Assembly: GCA_000997475.1 (NCBI GenBank)
Contig: LCEC01000037.1
Span: forward strand, 1-6,437
DNA from: Parcubacteria group bacterium GW2011_GWB1_42_6
Lineage (GTDB): Bacteria; Patescibacteriota; Minisyncoccia; Portnoybacterales; GWB1-42-6
Direction: 5' to 3'
Length of the DNA: 6,437 nt
How positions within the stretch are numbered: position 1 is the stretch's first letter; each line of letters opens with the position of its first letter. Below, one piece after another: positions 1-4,697 of the stretch. The notes under the pieces are model-generated. The model was not told where the DNA came from, made no database searches, and worked only from the letters and a program-made list of their open reading frames with translations. Both the position numbers and the translations under genes were made by a program.

Positions 1-1
1 G

Positions 2-298
2 TTTGCAACTCTTGTTGTTGTTTATTTGTTAGTTTGGCACATCTTTGCATGTTTTAATTATATCATATTTTAGTGCCGTTTCTAAATGTGATGTCTATAT
101 ATTGTTGATTTCTATTGCGCCGGAAAGAAATTGATTATTGAATTGGACGGCAATCAGCATATAAACAATCCATCAAATATCGAGAGAGATAATTATCTTA
201 ACGGTTTAAGCATCCGAGTTCTAAGGTTCTAGGATAATGATGTGAATAATATTTTGGAAGGAGTATTGTTGAAAATTATGGAGCATTTAAAAAATTAA
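2..298 (+). pseudogene. DUF559-type (Vsr-like) endonuclease relic
   Basis: One frame (codons starting at position 2 modulo 3) reads a recognisable DUF559 core: YIVDFYC near 98-118, KLIIELDGNQH near 128-160, then RDNYLNGLSIRVLRF, a TAG at 230-232, and DNDVNNILEGVLLKIMEHLKN ending in TAA at 296-298. In the family the RVLRF motif is normally followed by W or another residue and then N-[DN]-[DE]-V, so the TAG looks like a TGG to TAG nonsense change. Upstream the same frame is more decayed, with stops at 71, 83 and 89, yet VWH at 32-40 and F-x-x-R-F at 68-82 still resemble the family's LLW and FRRQ blocks. DUF559 proteins belong to the PD-(D/E)XK nuclease-like fold related to Vsr; the ELDG acidic residues are visible. 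The piece is a dead gene with a still readable C-terminal half. The N-terminal end is uncertain and may lie outside the window. Confidence 0.75.
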
Positions 299-340
299 CA
301 CCTCCTCCCCCTGCCCCCTCCCCAACTGGGGAGGGGAGGA
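299..340. repeat. G/C-rich palindromic repeat (CCCCTCCCC/GGGGAGGGG)
   Basis: A perfect 9-bp stem (315-323 with 328-336) closes a four-base AACT loop; the A and T of the loop can add a tenth pair. A second pyrimidine block, CCTCCTCCCC at 301-310, lies just upstream. Read on the - strand it encodes the low-complexity string SPVGEGAGGGG, a common signature of dispersed intergenic repeats. It sits directly between the dead DUF559 gene and the glycosyltransferase start and supplies the latter's ribosome binding site. Confidence 0.7.
333..340 (+). promoter_or_regulatory. Shine-Dalgarno of the PMT gene, inside a hairpin arm
   Basis: GGGGAGGA ends eight bases before the ATG at 349, with the GGAGG core at 335-339. 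It is the only strong Shine-Dalgarno sequence in front of any gene in the window. Its first four Gs form the 3' arm of the 315-336 hairpin, and CCTCCT at 301-306 could pair with AGGAGG at 334-339 as an alternative. In the folded RNA the site would be at least partly hidden. Confidence 0.6.
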
Positions 341-348
341 AAAGTAAC

Positions 349-1761
349 ATGCAATCTTTTCTCAAAAAATTCTGGCCGTTTTTATTGCTCGCGGTTTTGT
401 CGTTCGCGATCCATTTCGCCGGCTTGAGCCATCCAAGCCAGGTTGTTTTTGACGAGGTGCATTTTGGCAAATTCGTAACGGCCTATTTCACCGGCGAATA
501 TTATTTTGACATTCACCCGCCTCTGGGCAAACTTTTGATCGCGGGATTCGCCAAACTCAACGGATTCAATTCCGTCTTTGATTTTGAACATATCGGCAAA
601 GAAGCTTCGGATAATCTTTTCTTCACTCTTCGATTCTTGCCGGCGTTTTTCGGCTCGCTTTTTGTTCTTATTTTTTCTTGGTTCGCCTGGCTGCTCGTCA
701 AATCCAAAAAAGCGGCTCTTGTTGCCGGACTTCTCATCTTGCTCGATAACGCTTTTTTGGTCCAATCAAAATTCATTCTGGTTGATATATTCTTGGTGTT
801 TTTTGAAATTTTGACGCTTTGCTTCTTTCTGCTTTCGCAGCGCCAAAAAAGATTTGATCTGAAATGGTGGATCTTTGGCATTTTAACGGGAATTTCTTTC
901 GGGCTAACCGCAAGCATCAAATGGACGGGACTAGCGGTTATCGGAATAATCGGAGCCGTACTAATTGCAAAAATTTTCAGCCAGAAATTCAATCGAGCCA
1001 TCATTCAAAAAGAACAATCCTTTTCGGTTCTGTCGCGCCTTAAAGAAAGCGCCGCTGCGTTTGCCATAATTTCAATCTCGGGATTTTTGATTTATCTTAT
1101 TCCTTTCGCCATCCATTTTAATTTATTGAATAAATCCGGCCCCGGCGACGCCTTTATGAGCAAGCCATTCCAAGAAGAATTGCAATTTGGAATGGCGAGC
1201 GGCGGAAAAAATCTCTCGTTCTTTGAAAAATTCAAAGAACTCAATAAAATAATGTACACCGCCAACGCCGGCATCACAGGCGAGCATCCCTATGGCAGCA
1301 AGTGGTTCCAATGGCCATTCAACCAAAAGCCGATTTATTATTGGAATCTGGAAAATCCGACAATTTCGGGCCAAATCGGCAAAATTTATTTTTCCGGCAA
1401 CCCAATTTTATGGTGGCTGGCGGGTTTAAGTGTTTTGGCAATCATTGTTTTGTCTTTTTTTAAAAAATACCGCCGCAATCTTGAACCGATTTTTTTTATT
1501 TTAATCGTTGGCTATTTTGCCAACCTCCTGCCTTTTATACTGGTTGATCGAGTCGCTTTTATGTACCACTATTTGCCCGCTGTTTGTTTTGCGATTATGA
1601 TTCTATCAATTTTACTTGCTAAATTTTGGCCTGAAAAAAAAGCGATTTTATTGGCAATTTTATTCTTGGTTCTCGTCGGATTCATTTCCCTGATGCCATT
1701 TAGCTATGGAATTCCCATTTCCCAAGAAGCGGCCAAAATACAAGAATCAATAGTGCAATAG
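349..1761 (+). CDS. PMT-family (GT39) dolichyl/polyprenyl-phosphate-mannose--protein mannosyltransferase-like membrane protein
   Basis: This 470-residue polytopic membrane protein has the hallmarks of the PMT/GT39 family, which transfers mannose (or another sugar) from a polyprenyl-phosphate donor to Ser/Thr of exported proteins on the outer face of the membrane. Visible motifs in order: a first membrane helix at about 8-24; the catalytic-loop acidic pair FDEVHFGKF (34-42; D35, E36); HPPLGK (56-61); LLDNAFL (131-137); KWTGL (191-195); HPYGSKWFQWP (313-323), matching the family's HPYxSKWxxWP; GNPILWW (350-356); and RVAFMYHYLPA (401-411), matching the C-terminal four-helix PMT region. Helices also fall near 97-117, 123-138, 142-163, 175-207, 236-256, 355-371, 379-399, 406-424 and 431-450. 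The length is slightly short for bacterial members. The start is supported by a strong Shine-Dalgarno; the gene ends in TAG and a terminator follows. Family assignment is firm, but acceptor and sugar cannot be read from sequence. Confidence 0.93.
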   Translation: MQSFLKKFWPFLLLAVLSFAIHFAGLSHPSQVVFDEVHFGKFVTAYFTGEYYFDIHPPLGKLLIAGFAKLNGFNSVFDFEHIGKEASDNLFFTLRFLPAFFGSLFVLIFSWFAWLLVKSKKAALVAGLLILLDNAFLVQSKFILVDIFLVFFEILTLCFFLLSQRQKRFDLKWWIFGILTGISFGLTASIKWTGLAVIGIIGAVLIAKIFSQKFNRAIIQKEQSFSVLSRLKESAAAFAIISISGFLIYLIPFAIHFNLLNKSGPGDAFMSKPFQEELQFGMASGGKNLSFFEKFKELNKIMYTANAGITGEHPYGSKWFQWPFNQKPIYYWNLENPTISGQIGKIYFSGNPILWWLAGLSVLAIIVLSFFKKYRRNLEPIFFILIVGYFANLLPFILVDRVAFMYHYLPAVCFAIMILSILLAKFWPEKKAILLAILFLVLVGFISLMPFSYGIPISQEAAKIQESIVQ

Positions 1762-1772
1762 CCCGCCTCAAC

Positions 1773-1798
1773 AGCCCTTGAAGAAAGGCTATTTTTTT
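1773..1798 (+). terminator. Rho-independent terminator of the PMT gene
   Basis: The arms AGCCCTT (1773-1779) and AAAGGCT (1784-1790) form a seven-position stem with one C-A mismatch around a GAAG loop. One A and then seven Ts (1792-1798) follow. It starts 11 bases after the stop codon, so the PMT gene probably forms its own transcription unit, separate from miaB. Confidence 0.72.
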
Positions 1799-1806
1799 GG
1801 TATTCT

Positions 1807-1840
1807 CTACAGATTACAGATCTCTTACAGATATACAGAT
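1807..1840 (+). repeat. 34-nt CTACRGATTACAGAT repeat, left copy
   Basis: This copy matches the reverse complement of 2000-2033 at 27 of 34 positions by direct comparison. Both have the pattern CTACRGATTACAGAT, four unmatched bases, then TACRGATATACRGAT. Three of the seven differences are A/G transitions and the other four are the central tetramer. The similarity may weakly continue inward, since CTCATTTAGT at 1863-1872 resembles the reverse complement of 1971-1980. With the right copy it forms terminal inverted repeats around about 160 bp. Confidence 0.7.
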
Positions 1841-1871
1841 ACAGAATCTATCGTAAGTTAAACTCATTTAG

Positions 1872-1948
1872 TGTCATTCCCGAGACATCGAGAATCCAGA
1901 CCCTTAAATCTAAAATTAATCTGAATCCCCATTTTCATGGGGATGACA
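1872..1948. repeat. Double-hairpin dRS3-like repeat unit, intergenic copy
   Basis: The unit begins TGTCATTCCC and ends GGGATGACA, so its ends are inverted repeats. The first hairpin has arms at 1876-1883 and 1888-1895 (one mismatch), followed by CCAGACCC. After an A/T-rich spacer the second hairpin has perfect arms at 1925-1932 and 1937-1944 around TTTC. It has the same order of parts as the 71-bp unit inside miaA (4018-4088), with a longer spacer and different stem bases. No coding potential is seen here. Confidence 0.8.
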
Positions 1949-1981
1949 TCCGAGATTGGAACATTATCCGACTATATGAGC

Positions 1982-2010
1982 TTGATTTAATCTGCCCGGA
2001 TCCGTATATC
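1982..2010 (+). promoter_or_regulatory. Possible promoter for miaB
   Basis: TTGATT (1982-1987) and TATATC (2005-2010) are separated by 17 bases, each matching four of six consensus positions. Initiation near 2017 would give a short leader of about 23 bases without a Shine-Dalgarno. The -10 element lies inside the right copy of the 34-nt repeat, so the repeat may have brought the promoter. This is a weak match in A/T-rich DNA. Confidence 0.3.
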
Positions 2011-2033
2011 CGTATTTAATCTGTAATCCGTAG
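2000..2033 (-). repeat. 34-nt CTACRGATTACAGAT repeat, right inverted copy
   Basis: This is the inverted partner of 1807-1840, ending seven bases before the miaB start codon. Read on the - strand it is CTACGGATTACAGAT, TAAA, TACGGATATACGGAT. Its position means the immediate 5' leader of miaB is repeat-derived. Confidence 0.7.
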
Positions 2034-2039
2034 CCAAAT

Positions 2040-3296
2040 ATGAAATATTTTATTATCACTTTCGGTTGCCAAATGAATATTTCCGATTCGGAAAGAATCG
2101 CCTCTATTCTTGAAGAAGCGGGACACAAGCAAGCTGATAACCCTGAATCGGCCGATTTGATCGTGATTAATTCTTGCTCGGTGCGCCAGAGCGCCATCGA
2201 CCGAACTTTTGGCGCTCTTAACAAGTTTAAAAACAAAAAGATAGTTTTAGCCGGCTGTATTCTTGAATCGGATAAAAAGAAATTCAAAGACAAAGCCCAA
2301 TTTTGGAATCCGGCCGATTATTTTGAAAAACTGCCCCGCAGGGAAAGCCAATTTACGGCTTATGTCCCCATTATGACCGGCTGCAACAACTTCTGCTCTT
2401 ATTGCGTTGTCCCTTACACTCGAGGCCGGGAAAAATCGCGTCCGGCTAAAGAAATAATTACGGAAGTGGAATCGCTCGCCAAGCGCGGATTCAAAGAAAT
2501 ATTTCTGCTCGGCCAGAATGTGAATAGCTACGCTTCAAAATTTCCAATTTCCAATTTCCAATTTCCAATCAAATCCCAAATTTCAAATTCCAAAAAAGAA
2601 AAAGATCTAAATTTTGCCGGCTTGATTAAACTAATCAATCAAATCCCCGGCGAATTTTGGCTCAATTTCATCTCCTCGCATCCAAAGGACATGTCGGACG
2701 AACTCATTGAAACCGCGGCCAAATCCTCCAAAATGATTTCCTATATCCATCTGCCCGTCCAAGCCGGAGACAATAAAATTCTCAAAGCGATGAACCGGCG
2801 CTACGCGGTCGCCCATTACAAAAAGCTGGTCAAAAAAATTCGCCAAGCTTTCACCAAATATAAGCCCCAAATTCCAGTCACAATTTCCACTGATATTATT
2901 GTGGGATTCCCCGGCGAAACAAAAAAACAATTTCAAAATACCTTGAAATTAGCGCGCGAAATGAAATTTGATATGATCTATATCGCCCAATATTCTCCGC
3001 GCAAAGGCACAGCCGCCGCCAAAATGAAAGATGATGTGCCGCAATTCGAGAAAAAAAGGAGAGCCGTGGCGCTGGATAAAGCGCTCAAAAAAACCGCGTT
3101 TGCCAACAACAAAAAATATATCGGCAAGGAAGCTGAAGTTTTGGTAGATAAAATTTCCAACGGCTTCGCTTTTGGCAAAACGCAGACATTCAAAAACGTG
3201 AAATTCCCGGCCGGAAATTTCAAACCGGGCGATTTGGCGAAAGTGAAAATTATTGGAGCAAAAGCGTTTAATTTGAGAGGAGAGACAATTAAATAA
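2040..3296 (+). CDS. miaB: tRNA-2-methylthio-N6-dimethylallyladenosine synthase (MiaB)
   Basis: MiaB is a radical-SAM enzyme with two [4Fe-4S] clusters that methylthiolates i6A37 to ms2i6A37 in tRNAs reading UNN codons. The N-terminal MTTase domain (about 1-100) has its three cluster cysteines at C10 (FGCQMN, the MiaB-type motif), C46 (NSCSVR) and C73 (AGC). The radical-SAM motif is C115-NNF-C119-SY-C122, followed by VVPYTRGRE-SRP, LLGQNVNSY (156-164), SSHPKD, LPVQAGDNKILKAMNRRY and STDIIVGFPGET. A C-terminal TRAM domain spans about 355-418. Two oddities stand out. The stretch from C73 to C115 is only 42 residues, about half that of E. coli MiaB. Residues 168 to about 185 are encoded by a TTTCCAA tandem repeat placed in a loop. 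There is no Shine-Dalgarno; the ATG is chosen because the canonical N-terminus begins there. miaA, the preceding enzyme in the pathway, follows after 179 bases. Confidence 0.95.
   Translation: MKYFIITFGCQMNISDSERIASILEEAGHKQADNPESADLIVINSCSVRQSAIDRTFGALNKFKNKKIVLAGCILESDKKKFKDKAQFWNPADYFEKLPRRESQFTAYVPIMTGCNNFCSYCVVPYTRGREKSRPAKEIITEVESLAKRGFKEIFLLGQNVNSYASKFPISNFQFPIKSQISNSKKEKDLNFAGLIKLINQIPGEFWLNFISSHPKDMSDELIETAAKSSKMISYIHLPVQAGDNKILKAMNRRYAVAHYKKLVKKIRQAFTKYKPQIPVTISTDIIVGFPGETKKQFQNTLKLAREMKFDMIYIAQYSPRKGTAAAKMKDDVPQFEKKRRAVALDKALKKTAFANNKKYIGKEAEVLVDKISNGFAFGKTQTFKNVKFPAGNFKPGDLAKVKIIGAKAFNLRGETIK
2541..2595 (+). repeat. TTTCCAA heptamer tandem array inside miaB
   Basis: Four perfect TTTCCAA copies (2541-2568) are followed by degenerate ones to about 2595. 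They encode FPISNFQFPIKSQISNS in the loop between GQNVNSY and the FAGLIKLINQIPG helix. That loop is variable in length in the family, which explains why the insertion is tolerated. Seven is not a multiple of three, so a change of one or two copies would shift the frame. The same heptamer recurs right after the miaB stop codon. Confidence 0.85.
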
Positions 3297-3436
3297 TTTC
3301 CAATATCCAAATTACAATTTCCAATAAAATATCTAATTCTCAAATATTTAATGTCCAAATAAAATTCTCCTTAAATTTAGCCATTAGACATTAAAAATTT
3401 CATTAGAAATTAGGAATTAGAAATTAGAAATTAAAA
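3297..3436. repeat. Inverted heptamer arrays (TTTCCAA / TTAGAAA) between miaB and miaA
   Basis: Directly after the miaB stop the sequence runs in sevens: TTTCCAA (3297), TATCCAA, ATTACAA, TTTCCAA (3318-3324). Near the other end TTAGAAA (3403), TTAGGAA, TTAGAAA and TTAGAAA (3424-3430) follow without gaps. TTAGAAA is the reverse complement of TTTCTAA, one transition from TTTCCAA, so the two arrays form a long imperfect inverted repeat. TTTAATGTCCAA (3347-3358) and its near-complement around 3382-3394 extend the symmetry inward. No ORF or convincing terminator is seen. Confidence 0.75.
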
Positions 3437-3438
3437 AG

Positions 3439-3468
3439 GTCTGGATTCCCGCTTTTGCGGGAATGACA
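3439..3468 (-). repeat. Single dRS3-like palindrome just upstream of miaA
   Basis: Perfect 8-bp arms ATTCCCGC (3445-3452) and GCGGGAAT (3457-3464) enclose TTTT, flanked by GTCTGG on the left and GACAC on the right. It is in the opposite orientation to the first hairpins at 1872 and 4018. It ends eight bases before the miaA ATG, where a Shine-Dalgarno would normally be, and none is present. In a longer transcript the stem would stand immediately upstream of the start codon. Confidence 0.8.
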
Positions 3469-3475
3469 CAAAACC

Positions 3476-4432
3476 ATGGAAAAAGAAAATGATAAGTTAA
3501 TAATAATCCTCGGTCCCACCGCCTCCGGCAAATCGGATTTGGCGGTAAAAATCGCCAAGAAATTCAACGGCGAAGTTATTTCGGCCGATTCCCGCCAGGT
3601 TTACCGCGGAATGGATATCGGTTCGGGAAAAATCACGCATGGCGAGATGCGAGGCATCCCGCATTATCTTTTGGATGTGGCTTCGCCCCGGCAAAGATTT
3701 ACAGCTGCCCGGTTTAAAAAAATCGGACAAAAAGCGATAAAAGAAATCCAAGCCAAAAATAAACTGCCGATTATTTGCGGCGGAACCGGTTTTTATATTC
3801 AGACGCTGGTTGATAATTTGGCATTGCCCGAGGTTAAACCGAATTTAAAACTTCGCGCAAAACTCGAAAAAAAATCAACCGAAGAACTTTTTGAAATATT
3901 GCAAAAACTCGATCCTCGCCGCGCCCAAAATATCGACGCAAAAAACCCCCGCCGATTGATCCGAGCGATTGAGATTGTGAAATCGACCGGGAAACCGGTG
4001 TCTTCCCTCACTTCTCCTGTCATTCCCGCGCAGGCGGGAATCCAGACCCAAAAATCAAATCCGGATCCTCGCTTTCGCGAGGATGACACCAATGCGCTTT
4101 TTCTGGGCATCTCCAAATCCCCCGCCGATCTCCAAAAACTGATCCACAGAAGATTGCTCGCCCGCCTGGATCAAGGCATGATCGAAGAAATAAAAAAACT
4201 CCATTCAGATGGAGTTTCGTGGAAACGATTAGAAGAATTCGGGCTTGAATACCGCTGGATTGCTTTGTTTTTGCAAAACAAAATTTCTCGCGATGAAATG
4301 ATTTCTCGTCTCCAAAAAGACATTGAACACTTCGCCAAGCGCCAAATGACATGGTTTAAACGAGACGTGAGAATCCATTGGATCAAAAATTACAAAGAAG
4401 CGGAAAAATTGGCGAGAAAATATTTAAAATAA
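3476..4432 (+). CDS. miaA: tRNA dimethylallyltransferase (MiaA) with an in-frame repeat insertion
   Basis: MiaA transfers a dimethylallyl group from DMAPP to N6 of A37, giving the i6A that MiaB then methylthiolates. The protein has 318 residues, normal for the family. Visible motifs: P-loop GPTASGKS (13-20); ISADSRQVYRGMDIGSGK (35-52), carrying the DSRQ active-site segment; IPHYLLD (61-67); CGGTGFY (101-107); DPRRAQNIDAKNPRRLIRAIEI (146-167); and QMTWFKRD (290-297), matching the QxxWF-R/K signature. Residues about 181-205 (PVIPAQAGIQ to FREDDT) are encoded by a 71-bp double-hairpin repeat lying between TGKPVSS and the ALFLGI strand, a variable part of the family. Conserved motifs continue in the same frame on both sides, so the enzyme is probably active. 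No Shine-Dalgarno is seen. MEKENDK is a plausible N-terminus because the P-loop strand follows at once. Confidence 0.95.
   Translation: MEKENDKLIIILGPTASGKSDLAVKIAKKFNGEVISADSRQVYRGMDIGSGKITHGEMRGIPHYLLDVASPRQRFTAARFKKIGQKAIKEIQAKNKLPIICGGTGFYIQTLVDNLALPEVKPNLKLRAKLEKKSTEELFEILQKLDPRRAQNIDAKNPRRLIRAIEIVKSTGKPVSSLTSPVIPAQAGIQTQKSNPDPRFREDDTNALFLGISKSPADLQKLIHRRLLARLDQGMIEEIKKLHSDGVSWKRLEEFGLEYRWIALFLQNKISRDEMISRLQKDIEHFAKRQMTWFKRDVRIHWIKNYKEAEKLARKYLK
4018..4088. repeat. 71-bp double-hairpin dRS3-like unit inside miaA
   Basis: The unit starts TGTCATTCCC and ends GAGGATGACA. Hairpin one has arms ATTCCCGC (4022-4029) and GCGGGAAT (4034-4041), fitting the ATTCCC-N8-GGGAAT pattern of Neisseria dRS3. 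Hairpin two has arms ATCCTCGC (4065-4072) and GCGAGGAT (4077-4084) around TTTC. CCAGACCC after hairpin one is echoed in inverted form by TCCGGAT before hairpin two, so the unit is two palindromes facing each other. It is read through without a stop and gives about 24 residues of MiaA. Confidence 0.88.
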
Positions 4433-4439
4433 AATTATT

Positions 4440-4475
4440 CCTCCTTTCCTAAAGGAGGTACTCAAAGGGCGGAGG
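4440..4475. repeat. CCTCCTTT/AAAGGAGG palindrome after miaA
   Basis: A perfect 8-bp stem (4440-4447 with 4451-4458) has a CCT loop and starts eight bases after the miaA stop codon. GGGCGGAGGA downstream (4468-4476) could pair with the left arm as an alternative. It resembles the G/C-rich element at 299-340. There is no direct U-tract, so it is a weak terminator at best. The right arm AAAGGAGG looks like a Shine-Dalgarno, but no ORF follows it. Confidence 0.6.
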
Positions 4476-4505
4476 ATTTTATAAATAAGATTCCAAACAT
4501 ATTCT

Positions 4506-4535
4506 GTCATTCCCGAGAAATCGGGAATCCAGACC
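4506..4535 (+). repeat. Single dRS3-like palindrome after miaA
   Basis: Arms ATTCCCGA (4509-4516) and TCGGGAAT (4521-4528) pair perfectly around GAAA. The element is preceded by CTGTC and followed by CCAGACCC, the same flanks as hairpin one of the double units. It lies in the spacer between the convergent miaA and gatB genes. Confidence 0.8.
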
Positions 4536-4542
4536 CGCATTA

Positions 4543-4582
4543 AATGAACTACCCCCAGCGTTTAAGCTGGGGGTAGTTCATT
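4543..4582. terminator. 17-bp perfect hairpin between convergent miaA and gatB
   Basis: AATGAACTACCCCCAGC (4543-4559) pairs without mismatch to 4566-4582 around the six-base loop GTTTAA. Its place between two converging genes suits a bidirectional transcription barrier. A T-rich stretch follows on the + side (4583-4640) but no uninterrupted T-run touches the stem on either side, so it is not a classical intrinsic terminator. The high perfection could equally mark a recently moved palindrome. Confidence 0.5.
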
Positions 4583-4680
4583 CTTTCTTCCGTTTGTTCC
4601 AGATTTCCTTCTTTTTTTAATCTCTCTTTTTCTTGATCGCTCAAACTGAAATGGCGAGTAAAAAAATTTTCCAAGCCCAT
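4549..4680 (-). CDS. Possible 43-residue protein downstream of gatB
   Basis: An ATG at 4680, 17 bases after the gatB stop, opens 43 codons ending in TAG at 4549-4551. The product is highly charged: MGLENFFTRHF, then LSDQEKERLKKEGNLEQTEER, then MNYPQLKRWG. The middle part would form a Lys/Glu-rich helix. The last ten or so residues are encoded by the 17-bp hairpin. No Shine-Dalgarno is present and the family is not recognised. It may be a real small gene cotranscribed with gatB, or an older, longer gene whose 3' end was replaced by the palindrome. Confidence 0.4.
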   Translation of the reverse strand: MGLENFFTRHFSLSDQEKERLKKEGNLEQTEERMNYPQLKRWG

Positions 4681-4697
4681 ATTTTTTAAATTAATTT

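Noticed and set aside
230..232. TAG read as an amino acid (stop recoding) in the DUF559 gene
   Set aside because: The PMT gene and the small ORF end in TAG, and other stop types break the same frame upstream, so gene decay is simpler.
276..470. 64-codon ORF on the - strand with LPSPVGEGAGGGG
   Set aside because: The distinctive string is only the translation of the G/C-rich palindrome; the rest is antisense to the PMT gene start.
513..1004. 163-codon ORF on the - strand inside the PMT gene (with 382-765 and 1092-1374 also open)
   Set aside because: These frames lie antisense to a gene with clear family motifs, have unnatural composition and match no known motif.
2541..2595. CRISPR-like array in miaB
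   Set aside because: The units are seven bases, contiguous and without spacers, so it is a simple tandem repeat.
3439..3475. Riboswitch or attenuator in front of miaA
   Set aside because: The hairpin belongs to the dispersed palindrome family and has no U-tract or alternative fold of its own.
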